A stretch of 64,000 nucleotides of DNA from positions 6,599,501 through 6,663,500 of the forward strand of contig NZ_SAUN01000001.1 of NCBI RefSeq assembly GCF_004011505.1, in the 5' to 3' direction. Both the position numbers and the translations under genes were made by a program. The stretch comes from Nonomuraea polychroma. Its GTDB lineage: Bacteria; Actinomycetota; Actinomycetes; Streptosporangiales; Streptosporangiaceae. The notes under the pieces were generated by a model that was given only the letters and a program-made list of their open reading frames with translations, did not search any database and was not told the DNA's origin. This document shows, one piece after another, positions 24,401-32,583 of the stretch (positions within the stretch are counted from its first letter, which is position 1; every line of letters starts with the position of its first letter).

Positions 24401-24427
24401 GGACCGTAAGGGTGCCGGGCGGGCGGG

Positions 24428-24532
24428 TCACGGCGTGGGGCCGAACGGCATTCTGGGGATGAAGATGCTCGGCTTGTTCTGTCTGTGGACGACGACGCCG
24501 TTCTCCAAGCACCCAACACCCTCCGGCGTCAC
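24428..24532 (-). CDS. Putative 34-aa protein coupled to the EI24 gene
   Basis: A GTG at 24532 overlaps the EI24 stop codon by 4 nt (GTGA). The ORF reads MTPEGVGCLENGVVVHRQNK and 14 more residues rich in Pro, Phe and Ile, ending PFGPTP. 29 of its 33 sense codons after the start end in G or C, like real genes here. No family is recognised. The overlap suggests re-initiation by ribosomes finishing EI24. It is too short for certainty. Confidence 0.42.
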   Translation of the reverse strand: MTPEGVGCLENGVVVHRQNKPSIFIPRMPFGPTP

Positions 24533-25284
24533 GCGGGCGTGGCGGGTCCGGGCGGGACGGGGGCCAGCCGGTTGCGTACGAGGAGCGCGGCGCCCGCCAC
24601 CGCGGCCGGCATGGCGATCACCGCGACGAACGGCACCAGGAACAGCACGAACACCGCGACCCCGAACCCCAGCGCGCTCGCCTTGTTGGCGCGCAGCAGC
24701 GCGAACCGCTGCTTGCGGGCCATGCCCCGCCGCTCCAGGGCCAGCGTGGTGAGCTCAACTGTCAGGAAAAATCCGGACACAGCCGCGCCCAGCACCGGCA
24801 CCACGGTCTGCCCGACGACGGGCACGAAGCCCATGATGAACAGCGGCACCGTGAACAGCAGCACATAGAACAGCGTCACCAGGCTGTCCCTGATCGAGCG
24901 TGGCAGCGTCCGCCAGAACGGCTGGTCGACCTCGTGCGCGAGCACGTCCACAGCCGATGACAACTTCTCGTAGAACGGCTCCCCGATCGCCAGTGTGACC
25001 GCCGCGAACGTCACCACCGCCAGCGCCAGCCCTCCAAGGAACAACGCGATCCCCACCAGCGTGCGGAACAGCTCGCGCCAGCTCCACGAGTCCGCGAACG
25101 GCGTCAGGAACGCGGCCACATCATTGGCGTTGGTGCCGAGGAAGATCAGCGCCACCACGTACACGGAGAACGCGATCAGCGCCGGGATCAGCCCGAACGC
25201 CCACCACCGCCCATGCCTGGCCACCCAGCCGAACCCCTGGAAGAAGAACCCGACGCCGGAGGTGAAGTCACGCAGTGATCGCAT
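24529..25284 (-). CDS. EI24-domain (CysZ-like) membrane protein
   Basis: This 251-residue protein starts MRSLRDFTSGVGFFFQGFGW, the typical EI24 entry, with about four to six hydrophobic segments (near 27-50, 80-105, 130-175, 205-235). EI24/CysZ family members form membrane channels; CysZ carries sulfate, but most actinomycete EI24 proteins are uncharacterised. The gene starts 10 nt after the maf stop in the same direction and its stop overlaps the start of a possible 34-residue ORF. No cysteine-assimilation genes are nearby, so a sulfate role is not supported by context. Confidence 0.82.
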   Translation of the reverse strand: MRSLRDFTSGVGFFFQGFGWVARHGRWWAFGLIPALIAFSVYVVALIFLGTNANDVAAFLTPFADSWSWRELFRTLVGIALFLGGLALAVVTFAAVTLAIGEPFYEKLSSAVDVLAHEVDQPFWRTLPRSIRDSLVTLFYVLLFTVPLFIMGFVPVVGQTVVPVLGAAVSGFFLTVELTTLALERRGMARKQRFALLRANKASALGFGVAVFVLFLVPFVAVIAMPAAVAGAALLVRNRLAPVPPGPATPA

Positions 25285-25294
25285 GCCCGGCAGG

Positions 25295-25876
25295 CTAGCG
25301 CCAGAATGCCGTCACCGCGTAGCCCAGCTCCGCGAACAGGTCGCGAAGCAGCGGCAACGAGATGCCGAGCACGTTGCCGTGGTCGCCCTCGATGCCCTCG
25401 ACGAACCACCCGCCGCGCCCGTCGATGCTGAACGCCCCGGCCAGGTTGAGCGGCTCGCCGGTGGCGGCGTAGGCGGCGATCTCCTCGTCGGACGGCTGGC
25501 CGAAGTGCACCACGGTCCTGGCCACCTCCGCCGCCTGCCCGCCCGTCGCGACGTCGATCACGCAGTGGCCGGTCACGAGGCGGCCGGTGCGGCCGCGCAT
25601 GAGCCGCCACCGCTCCACGACCTCCTCCTCGGAGGCGGGCTTGCCGTAGGGCCGGCCGTCGAGCTCCAGGATCGAGTCGCACCCGATGACCAGTCCCTCG
25701 TCGAGCCCGCTCGCCACCGCCTCCGCCTTCGCCTTGGCCAGCACGAGGCTGAGCGCGGCGGGGCTGTGTGCCGTGAAGGCGTCCTCGTCGACCCCGCTGA
25801 CGATCACCTTGGGGTCGAGACCGGCACTGCGCAGCAGTGCCAGGCGGGCGGCGGAAGCAGAGGCCAGAACGATCAC
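25295..25876 (-). CDS. maf: Maf-like nucleoside triphosphate pyrophosphatase
   Basis: The 193-residue protein has the N-terminal substrate-binding ASASAARLALLRSAGL (Maf P-loop like), the E/D-rich VDEDAF, IGCDSILELDGRPYGKP with the catalytic Asp, and the C-terminal EGDHGNVLGISLP. Maf proteins hydrolyse non-canonical or modified NTPs (dTTP/UTP, m7GTP and related) and affect septation when overproduced. A GTG start at 25876 is used. It lies between DUF937 and EI24 with short gaps, probably in one transcript. Confidence 0.9.
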   Translation of the reverse strand: MIVLASASAARLALLRSAGLDPKVIVSGVDEDAFTAHSPAALSLVLAKAKAEAVASGLDEGLVIGCDSILELDGRPYGKPASEEEVVERWRLMRGRTGRLVTGHCVIDVATGGQAAEVARTVVHFGQPSDEEIAAYAATGEPLNLAGAFSIDGRGGWFVEGIEGDHGNVLGISLPLLRDLFAELGYAVTAFWR

Positions 25877-25925
25877 CGCACCAGCCTACCGGTCCTCACC
25901 AGCCGTTCCCTGGCGAGGGTCCTCA

Positions 25926-26579
25926 TCACCAGTCGGGGTTCGACCTGCCCGGCGCGGGCTCACCGGGGTCCGCTTCGCCCGACGGTCCGGGCTCCAGCTC
26001 GCCGTGCGCCCCGTACGACCGGTCCGCCGCGAGTTCCCTGCCCACGTACGGCCAGCCCGGCACGGCGCTGCCGAAGATGTTCGCCAGCAGCCCGTCGAGC
26101 GCCTCCCCCAGCCCGCCGGACACCGCCGTCCGTTCCCTGTCCAGGAGGCCGGCCACGTCCCTGGCGTCCATGTCCAGGCGCGCGGCCCGGTCGGCCAGCA
26201 GGAACATCACCATGGGGGCGATCAGCGGCAGCAGCTTCATGACGGCGCCGGTGTCGATACCGACGAGCCGTGCCAGCCCCGCCGCAGCCTGCTCGGTCCC
26301 CTGACCGCCGAGCACGTGCGCGAGGATGCTGTGCCCGTCGCGGGTCAGCGAGGCCACGTCGCCGTTGAACGGGTCGGCGTCCACGTGGTCCTCCAGCGCC
26401 GCACGCAACGCTTCGGCACCGTCCGGGTGCTGGGCATTGCGCGCCAGGCCGCCGACGATGATGCCGGTCACGGCTCGGACGACGTCACGGGCCTGGGTGG
26501 GGTCCGTGCCGAGCATCCCGGCGACCTCGTCAAGGCCCGGCTCTCCGAGCTGCTCGATCAGCTCGTCGTGCAGCGTCAC
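25926..26579 (-). CDS. DUF937-type hypothetical protein
   Basis: The 217-residue protein begins MTLHDELIEQLGEPGLDEVA and is helical, with glycine-rich loops (HVLGGQGTEQAAAGLARLVG) and a hydrophobic MKLLPLIAPMVMFLLADRAA segment near 130-150, typical of DUF937/YidB-like proteins of unknown role. The C-terminus is acidic and Pro-rich. The GTG at 26579 is chosen because GGGGAGAG lies immediately upstream, but that site is buried in the 3' arm of a perfect 12-bp hairpin, which should limit translation. Confidence 0.7.
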   Translation of the reverse strand: MTLHDELIEQLGEPGLDEVAGMLGTDPTQARDVVRAVTGIIVGGLARNAQHPDGAEALRAALEDHVDADPFNGDVASLTRDGHSILAHVLGGQGTEQAAAGLARLVGIDTGAVMKLLPLIAPMVMFLLADRAARLDMDARDVAGLLDRERTAVSGGLGEALDGLLANIFGSAVPGWPYVGRELAADRSYGAHGELEPGPSGEADPGEPAPGRSNPDW

Positions 26580-26580
26580 G

Positions 26581-26610
26581 GCTCTCCCCCGATCCTTGTC
26601 GGGGGAGAGC
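26581..26610 (-). promoter_or_regulatory. Hairpin enclosing the DUF937 ribosome site (or ftsH terminator)
   Basis: On the minus strand GCTCTCCCCCGA (26610-26599) pairs perfectly with TCGGGGGAGAGC (26592-26581) around a 6-nt loop. The 3' arm contains the only Shine-Dalgarno sequence of the DUF937 gene and ends 1 nt before its GTG. It lies 53 bp past the ftsH stop and has no U-tract after it. Confidence 0.7.
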
Positions 26611-26663
26611 TTCCCGAGACAGCATCGAGCCAATGCCCGTCTTGCGCTAATTCTCGGGAAAAA

Positions 26664-28589
26664 CTACCGCTCTATGGCGGCCGTGGATCCGCTGGTCAGG
26701 CCGGCGGCGGCGTACGCGCTCACCTCATCGAGCGTCTCGTGCTCCAGCAGGGCGGCCACGATGCCGTCGAGCTTGTCGCGGTTGTCGGAGAGCACCTGGA
26801 TGGCGCGTTCGTAGCACTCGTCCACGATGCGCCGCGCCTCCTCGTCGACCATGGCGAGGGTGACGGGCGAGGCCTGCGGCTGCTGGCCGTCGTTGGGCAG
26901 GATGGTCAGCGGGCCGATCTTCTCCGACATGCCCCAGCGGCCCACCATGCCACGGGCGATCATGGTGACCTGCTCGAGGTCGTTCTCGGCGCCGGTGGTG
27001 ATGACGCCGTACACGACCTGCTCGGCCGCCATGCCGCCGAGCGCGCCGGTGATGCGGCCGCGGAGGTACTGCTCGTCGTAGGCGTACCGGTCGGTGTCCG
27101 GGGTGGACAGCGTGACGCCGAGCGCCCGGCCACGCGGGATGATCGAGATCTTCCTGACCGGGTCGGCGCCCGGCTGGAGCATGCCGAGCAGCGCGTGGCC
27201 GGCCTCGTGGTAGGCGGTCCTGACGCGCTCGTCCTCGGGCATCACGATGCTGCGGGCCGCGCCGAGCTGCAGCTTCTCCAGCGCGTCGGCGAAGTCGGCC
27301 ATCGTGACCTTCTCCTTGCCGCGCTTGGCGGCGAGCAGGGCGGCCTCGTTGACCAGGTTCGCCAGGTCGGCGCCGGTCATGCCGGGCGTGGTCTTGGCGA
27401 GCTGCTCGAGGCTGACCTCGCCGTCCAGCGGCACGCCGCGCGAGTGCACGCCGAGGATCGCGGTACGTCCCGCCGCGTCGGGCAGGCCCACCTGCACCGT
27501 ACGGTCGAAGCGCCCGGGACGCAGCAGCGCCGGGTCGAGGACCTCGGGACGGTTGGTGGCCCCGATGACGATCACGCCCTCGGCTCCGGAGAAGCCGTCC
27601 ATCTCGGTGAGGATCTGGTTGAGCGTCTGCTCGCGCTCGTCGTGCCCGCCGATGCCGCCGGCGCCGCCCCGGGCGCGCCCGATGGCGTCGATCTCGTCGA
27701 TGAACACGATCGACGGCGCCACCTTCCGCGCTTCCTCGAACAGGTCGCGCACCCGCGAGGCGCCCACGCCGACGATCATCTCGATGAACTCGGAGGCGGA
27801 GGCCGAGAAGTAAGGCACCTTGGCCTCGCCGGCGACCGCCCTGGCCAGCAGCGTCTTGCCGGTGCCGGGAGGGCCGGCGAGCAGCACGCCCTTGGGCAGC
27901 TTGGCGCCGAGCCTGCGGTACTTGTCGGGGTCCTTGAGGTAGTCGACGACCTCGACGAGCTCGTTCTCGACCTCGTCGATGCCCGCGACGTCCTCGAACG
28001 TCACCCGCACCTTCGCGGCCTCGACCGGCTTGGCCGCCTTGGACTTGCCGAGGCCGCCCAGGCCGCCGCCCATCATGCTGGCGCCACGCCGCATGATCCA
28101 GATCCACAGGCCGGCCAGCAGCAGCACGGGCAGCAGCGACAGCAGCAGGTTCGAGAAGAAGCCGCGGGTGATCGGCTGCGAGGTGATCTCGACCTGGCCG
28201 GTGGCGAGCTGCTGGTCGAGCTGGTCGGTGTTGGCGAAGGCCGGGATCTCGGTGGCGAACTTGGTGTACGACTCACCGGTCTCGGGGTTCTTCGCCGCCG
28301 ACCTCAGGTCGCCCTCGACCGAGAGGCCCTGGGCGTAGATGTCCTTGACGTTCTTGCCGTTCACCTGCTTGGTGAACTCGGTGTACGAGATCGTCTCGAC
28401 GGATCCGCTGTCGACGAAGGACGACACGACGAAAAAGGCCGCGTACACAACAAGCAAGGTGACGACGAATCGCCACCAGTTGATCTTGGGCTTGCCTCCC
28501 GGCAGCCCTTCAGAGCGCCAGGGCGGCTTGCCCTTGCCCTTCTCCGCTGACTGCGGCGGTCCAGAGCGTTCCACGGCGTCACTCCCCAT
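26664..28589 (-). CDS. ftsH: ATP-dependent zinc metalloprotease FtsH
   Basis: This 641-residue protein has a membrane helix at about 41-58, an extracytoplasmic domain, a second helix at 146-166, then an AAA+ domain with Walker A GPPGTGKT (239-246), Walker B IVFIDEID (294-301) and second region of homology, and the M41 protease domain with the zinc motif HEAGH (461-465). It degrades misfolded membrane proteins and short-lived regulators. The length is close to the family norm, with a shorter C-terminal tail than some actinomycete homologues. The usual folate-gene neighbours (folE, folP) are not downstream here; a DUF937 gene follows instead. Confidence 0.96.
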   Translation of the reverse strand: MGSDAVERSGPPQSAEKGKGKPPWRSEGLPGGKPKINWWRFVVTLLVVYAAFFVVSSFVDSGSVETISYTEFTKQVNGKNVKDIYAQGLSVEGDLRSAAKNPETGESYTKFATEIPAFANTDQLDQQLATGQVEITSQPITRGFFSNLLLSLLPVLLLAGLWIWIMRRGASMMGGGLGGLGKSKAAKPVEAAKVRVTFEDVAGIDEVENELVEVVDYLKDPDKYRRLGAKLPKGVLLAGPPGTGKTLLARAVAGEAKVPYFSASASEFIEMIVGVGASRVRDLFEEARKVAPSIVFIDEIDAIGRARGGAGGIGGHDEREQTLNQILTEMDGFSGAEGVIVIGATNRPEVLDPALLRPGRFDRTVQVGLPDAAGRTAILGVHSRGVPLDGEVSLEQLAKTTPGMTGADLANLVNEAALLAAKRGKEKVTMADFADALEKLQLGAARSIVMPEDERVRTAYHEAGHALLGMLQPGADPVRKISIIPRGRALGVTLSTPDTDRYAYDEQYLRGRITGALGGMAAEQVVYGVITTGAENDLEQVTMIARGMVGRWGMSEKIGPLTILPNDGQQPQASPVTLAMVDEEARRIVDECYERAIQVLSDNRDKLDGIVAALLEHETLDEVSAYAAAGLTSGSTAAIER

Positions 28590-28610
28590 ATCGCCGCAAC
28601 CATGATCTTT

Positions 28611-29495
28611 CTAGCCTAGAACACGCACCCCGGAGACCACGCGGCTGATGTCCCGCCACTGCTTTCGCTGCGCGTCAGGCACTGTGACGAACGCCAGACC
28701 GGGCTTACTCATTCCCCCATCCACGATCACGACGGCCGCGCGCGAGGTGTGCTTGCCGTACGTGACGCGGTAGACGAGCATCCAGCCGCGCTTGACCGGC
28801 TGGGAGGCAAGCCAGCTGATCTTGGCGCCTTGGGGGTGGTGGTTGAGCGTCCAGCGGGCGGCCAGCAGCGCCGTGTCGCGCGCGGACTCCTGCTCCATGA
28901 TCGGCAGCGGGCAGGTGACGAACATGCCGCGCAGGCTCGTCCCGCGCACTTTGGGGAGCACCTGCTTGGTGGTGAACGGCGCCGCCCCGTGCGTCTTCCA
29001 CGGCTTGGGGAGATCGGGGACGGCGAGCCCGGTGCGCTTGTCCTTGACGACCCGCCGGGACGGCGCCGACAGGGACATGCGCTTGACCTTGCCGGTCAGC
29101 TTCGGGACGCGCGGGTCGGCGTACAGAGCCTCCATGGCCGTGTAGCCGGGCGCGAGGGTCGCGCCGGGCTTCGGCGTGGCCGGTTCCGCAGGGGTGTCGC
29201 CGGCCGCGGGGCTGGGCGGAGCGGTGGAGCCGGACGAGGAGGGCGCGGCCGGCGGCGCGGTTACCGGCCCCGCGACGACCTCGTCCGGCTCCGACGGGAG
29301 CACCACGACCAGCGTCACGGCGGCGGCCGCGACGACGGCGACCACGGCGAGCCCCCGGTACAGATCCCGCATGCGGAGGTCTCCGATGCGAGAGCGTTTG
29401 GGCGGAGAAGCAAGGGTTCCTGGCTTGGTGGCGGTTCTCACTCCGGAACCCTTGATCTCATCTTCCCCATCGAGCACGACGGGAGCGTACGACAT
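28611..29495 (-). CDS. Membrane-anchored hypothetical protein with extracytoplasmic domain
   Basis: In this 294-residue protein a cytoplasmic N-terminus of about 45 residues precedes one membrane helix (GLAVVAVVAAAAVTLVVVL, about 48-66), then a Pro/Ala/Ser/Thr-rich linker to about 112, then a globular domain of about 180 residues with KPWKTHGAAPFTTKQVLPKV and WTLNHHPQGAKISWLASQ. No catalytic signature is recognised. The arrangement resembles actinomycete proteins that follow or precede ftsH and are of unknown function. It ends 21 nt upstream of the ftsH start codon on the same strand, so co-transcription is likely. Confidence 0.7.
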   Translation of the reverse strand: MSYAPVVLDGEDEIKGSGVRTATKPGTLASPPKRSRIGDLRMRDLYRGLAVVAVVAAAAVTLVVVLPSEPDEVVAGPVTAPPAAPSSSGSTAPPSPAAGDTPAEPATPKPGATLAPGYTAMEALYADPRVPKLTGKVKRMSLSAPSRRVVKDKRTGLAVPDLPKPWKTHGAAPFTTKQVLPKVRGTSLRGMFVTCPLPIMEQESARDTALLAARWTLNHHPQGAKISWLASQPVKRGWMLVYRVTYGKHTSRAAVVIVDGGMSKPGLAFVTVPDAQRKQWRDISRVVSGVRVLG

Positions 29496-29542
29496 ATCCC
29501 GCCATTACGCCCGAGAAGCTACCGAAGTGCAATCATGGCCTC

Positions 29543-30508
29543 GTGGAACAGGTGGAGCTGCGATTCGACCATGCGTCTCAGGCGGCACAAACGCACACGA
29601 ACCTCTCAGCGATCCGGCAGAGCTCGAGCGGTCTCTGGGTGGCCGGCGACGAGACCGCGACCTTCGAGCATCTGAGCTGGTCAGGCGACCACTTCGGCGA
29701 GCAGCGCACCTACCGGCTGGCCGATTATGTCGACCTCCCCGCAGGCCCGGAGGACGAGGCCGACATCGAGGGCATGGCCCGGGCGAACGGCTGGCTCTGG
29801 CTGGTCGGCTCGCACAGCCTCAAGCGCAAGCGGGTCAAGTCGAAGGACCCGGACAAGGCCGCTGACCGGCTCGCCACGGTGGTCAGGGAGGAGAACCGGT
29901 TCATCCTGGCCCGCCTGCCGCTGCGCGAGGAGGTCCCCGGTCCCGGAGCGATCCTGGCCGGCGGTCACAACCTCACCGCGTACCTGCGTGATGACCGGCA
30001 CCTTGGACCGTTCCTGGCGCTGCCGGGCAAGGACAACGGGTTCGACGTCGAGGGGATCGCCGTCGTCGGGGAGCAGATCTACATCGGCTTGCGCGGGCCG
30101 GTGTTGCGGGGCTGGGCGGTGGTGCTGGAGCTCGAGCTCCGCCGGCTCGACGACTCCGGCCGGCGGCTGCGGGTACGGGAGCCGTACCGCAAGCACTTCC
30201 TGGACCTGGACGGGCTGGGCGTCCGGGACCTGTGCCCGGACGGCGACTCGCTGCTGCTGCTCACCGGCCCGACCATGGACCTCGACGGCCCGGTGCGCAT
30301 CGTGCGCTGGCGGCCGGCCGAGCGGCAGGGCGTCGTGCCCAAGGGCGAGCTGGAGATCGTGCTCGAGCTGCCTTACGGCGTGGGCTGCGACCATCCCGAG
30401 GGTCTGACGCGGCTGGACGACGGCAGGCTCATGGTCGTGTACGACAGCCCGTCGCCCGCGCGGATCACCCCGGCGGGCGGCGTGCTGGCCGACGTGTTCA
30501 CGATCTAG
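29543..30508 (+). CDS. DUF3616 protein (beta-propeller-like)
   Basis: The 321-residue protein has repeated blade-like strands and the DUF3616 signature DEADIEGMARANGWLWLVGS near 72-91, FDVEGIAVVGEQIYIGLRGP near 173-192, and CDHPEGLTRLDDGRLMVVYD near 287. The family is predicted to form a propeller; its function is unknown. No signal peptide is seen. A GTG start at 29543 without a good ribosome site suggests leaderless expression. Its last 11 nt overlap the 3' end of the convergent Pth2-like gene. Confidence 0.8.
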   Translation: MEQVELRFDHASQAAQTHTNLSAIRQSSSGLWVAGDETATFEHLSWSGDHFGEQRTYRLADYVDLPAGPEDEADIEGMARANGWLWLVGSHSLKRKRVKSKDPDKAADRLATVVREENRFILARLPLREEVPGPGAILAGGHNLTAYLRDDRHLGPFLALPGKDNGFDVEGIAVVGEQIYIGLRGPVLRGWAVVLELELRRLDDSGRRLRVREPYRKHFLDLDGLGVRDLCPDGDSLLLLTGPTMDLDGPVRIVRWRPAERQGVVPKGELEIVLELPYGVGCDHPEGLTRLDDGRLMVVYDSPSPARITPAGGVLADVFTI

Positions 30509-31154
30509 CGACCCGCCCATAAAGCCAGGGCGCGTCCGCCACGAACGTGCACGAGCCCGGCTCGATCTCGGTGAACCCGGCGTCGCGCACCACGGGCAGC
30601 CCGGCGGTCACCTTGGCCTGGAAGTCCTCCTGGGCGGCCGTGCGGACCGAGACGGCGAGCCCGCCCGCGCGCCAGGCCGCCCGCTCGTCCGCGTCGCTGG
30701 CCCACCAGGCGAGCTGCGCGGCGTGCCCGGCCTGCGCCATGGCTTTGCCCGCGGACATGTCCAGGTCCGGGTTGGCCCACAGGATCGGCGGCTCGGCAGG
30801 CGGCGGCTCGGCGGTGTCGGCCAGCTCGGTGCCTCCCACCTGGAGCCGCGCGAGGTCCCTCGGCCAGTCGTCGAGCGGCACGGGCGGGTGCACGCGCACC
30901 TCCGCCGTCCGGTGCTCGACGGTGCGCCCGGGCAGCGCGATCGCGCGGCGCCACTCCGCGCCCCTGGCGCGGCGCACGACCTTGCGGATCTTGCCGGTGG
31001 ACTGCCAGGCGTGGAGTTCGGCGGCCCACTCCCCCGGGTCGTCGAGCAGGCTCAGCACGGCCATGGCGGCGGCTTCCAGCGCGTCGGTGCGCTCAGGGGG
31101 CGTGGCCCGCTCGATCCTGACCACGAGCGGCAGCACATACAGTTCGTTCATCAT
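30498..31154 (-). CDS. Pth2-domain protein (peptidyl-tRNA hydrolase 2-like)
   Basis: In this 218-residue protein the C-terminal half (about 115-218) carries the Pth2 motif ANPDLDMSAGKAMAQAGHAA, corresponding to the conserved xDLxMxxGKxxAQxxHA of archaeal/eukaryotic-type peptidyl-tRNA hydrolase. The first 110 residues form an extra domain of unknown function. Bacteria normally rely on Pth1, so this is probably an accessory or diverged enzyme. The start is the first of two adjacent ATG codons (31154), after GGAAGAG. It is convergent with DUF3616. Confidence 0.75.
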   Translation of the reverse strand: MMNELYVLPLVVRIERATPPERTDALEAAAMAVLSLLDDPGEWAAELHAWQSTGKIRKVVRRARGAEWRRAIALPGRTVEHRTAEVRVHPPVPLDDWPRDLARLQVGGTELADTAEPPPAEPPILWANPDLDMSAGKAMAQAGHAAQLAWWASDADERAAWRAGGLAVSVRTAAQEDFQAKVTAGLPVVRDAGFTEIEPGSCTFVADAPWLYGRVARS

Positions 31155-31213
31155 CGGCTCTTCCGAACAAGAAACCTGCACAATCAGCCTGCCGCCCTAC
31201 TGTCGTTCCTGGT

Positions 31214-32512
31214 TCAGACCATAGCGGCAGTCTGCTTGGCAGATTTCTCGTTCGGTTGCCTGATCGCCAGGGACATGCCGGCCGCCAGGAGGCAGAGTGC
31301 GCCGGCGCCGTACCAGGCGAGGTCGTAAGCGCCCAGGTGGTCGCGGGTGAGGCCGGCGCCGACGGCCGCGATCGCGGCGCCGATCTGGTGCGAGCCGAAC
31401 ACCCATCCGAACACCACGGCCCCGTCGGCGCCATAGATGCGCCGGCACAGTGCCACCGTGGGCGGCACGGTCGCCACCCAGTCCAGCCCGTAGAAGATGA
31501 TGAAGATCAGCATGCTGGGCTCGGTCGTGGCCGCGAACAGGCTGGGCAACACCATCAGCGACAATCCGCGCAGCCCGTAGTAGACGCCGAGCAGCACCTT
31601 GGGATCGACCCGGTCGCTGAGCCAGCCGGAGGCGACGGTGCCCACGATGTCGAAGATCCCGATGACCGCCAGCAGGGAGGCCGCGACCGGCTCGGCCATG
31701 CCGTGGTCGTGCGCGGCGGGGATGAAGTGGGTGCCGACCAGCCCGTTCGTGCTCATCCCGCAGATCGCGAAACCGCCCGCGAGCAGCCAGAACGGCCGCG
31801 TTCTGGCCGCCTGAGCGAGCACGGTGACCGCCCTGAGGGCGGCGTTGGTCTTGCTGGGTTCGGTACGCACCGCGCCGGGTTCGGCCCCCAAGGCCGTCGT
31901 GCCCACGTCCTCCGGATGGTCGCGCAGCAGCCACCAGACGAACGGCACCACCGCCAGCGCCGACCCGGCGACGGCGAGCGAGGCGACCCGCCACCCCGGC
32001 CCCTGGGCGAGGTGAGCCAGGACCGGCAGGAAGATCAGCTGCCCGGTGGCACCCGCCGCGGTGAGGATGCCGGTCACCAGCCCGCGATGCCTGACGAACC
32101 ACCGGTCGACCACGGTCGCGGCGAACACCAGCGCCATCGACCCCGTCCCGAGCCCGACGAACACACCCCAGAGCAGCAGCAACTGCCAGCTCGCCGTCAT
32201 CAAGACGGTCAACCCGCTGCCCACGGCGATCAGCAGCAGGGCGATCGCGACCACGCGCCGCATGCCGAAGCGGTCCATCAGCGCGGCGGCGAACGGCGCG
32301 GTCAGCCCGTAGAGGACCAGGTTGATCGACACGGCCAGCGAGATGGTGCCGGTGGACCAGCCGAACTCCTCGCGCAGCGGCGTGATCAGCACGCCCGGGG
32401 TGGCGCGGAAGCCGGCGGCGCCCAGGATCGCCACGAAGGCGACGGCCGCCACGAACCAGGCACGGTGCAGCCTGCGACGGGTGGGGGCGGCTGGGGTGGT
32501 GCTCAACGTCAT
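31214..32512 (-). CDS. MFS transporter (monocarboxylate/oxalate:formate-like)
   Basis: This 432-residue membrane protein has about twelve helices. The N-half motif GLTAPFAAALMDRFGMRRVV (loop 2-3) fits MFS motif A (GxxxDRxGxR), and SGWLSDRVDPK is its echo in the C-half. The closest broad group is the MCT/OFA subfamily of carboxylate transporters, but the substrate is not evident. It is divergent from a GlxA-type AraC regulator 71 bp away, and that regulator probably controls it. The ATG at 32512 has AGGA 7 nt upstream. Confidence 0.87.
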   Translation of the reverse strand: MTLSTTPAAPTRRRLHRAWFVAAVAFVAILGAAGFRATPGVLITPLREEFGWSTGTISLAVSINLVLYGLTAPFAAALMDRFGMRRVVAIALLLIAVGSGLTVLMTASWQLLLLWGVFVGLGTGSMALVFAATVVDRWFVRHRGLVTGILTAAGATGQLIFLPVLAHLAQGPGWRVASLAVAGSALAVVPFVWWLLRDHPEDVGTTALGAEPGAVRTEPSKTNAALRAVTVLAQAARTRPFWLLAGGFAICGMSTNGLVGTHFIPAAHDHGMAEPVAASLLAVIGIFDIVGTVASGWLSDRVDPKVLLGVYYGLRGLSLMVLPSLFAATTEPSMLIFIIFYGLDWVATVPPTVALCRRIYGADGAVVFGWVFGSHQIGAAIAAVGAGLTRDHLGAYDLAWYGAGALCLLAAGMSLAIRQPNEKSAKQTAAMV

Positions 32513-32520
32513 GCGCCAAT

Positions 32521-32581
32521 CCTGATTTATCTCCTTACCTGGTTGCGAGTGGCCGGAAAGCCAATATGTGAAAGAATCAGG
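32521..32581. promoter_or_regulatory. Inverted repeat in the MFS / GlxA divergent promoter
   Basis: CCTGATT (32521-32527) and AATCAGG (32575-32581) lie at the two ends of the 71-bp intergenic region, each next to a start codon. This spacing would allow looping by a dimeric AraC-type regulator. Confidence 0.35.
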
Positions 32582-32583
32582 CC

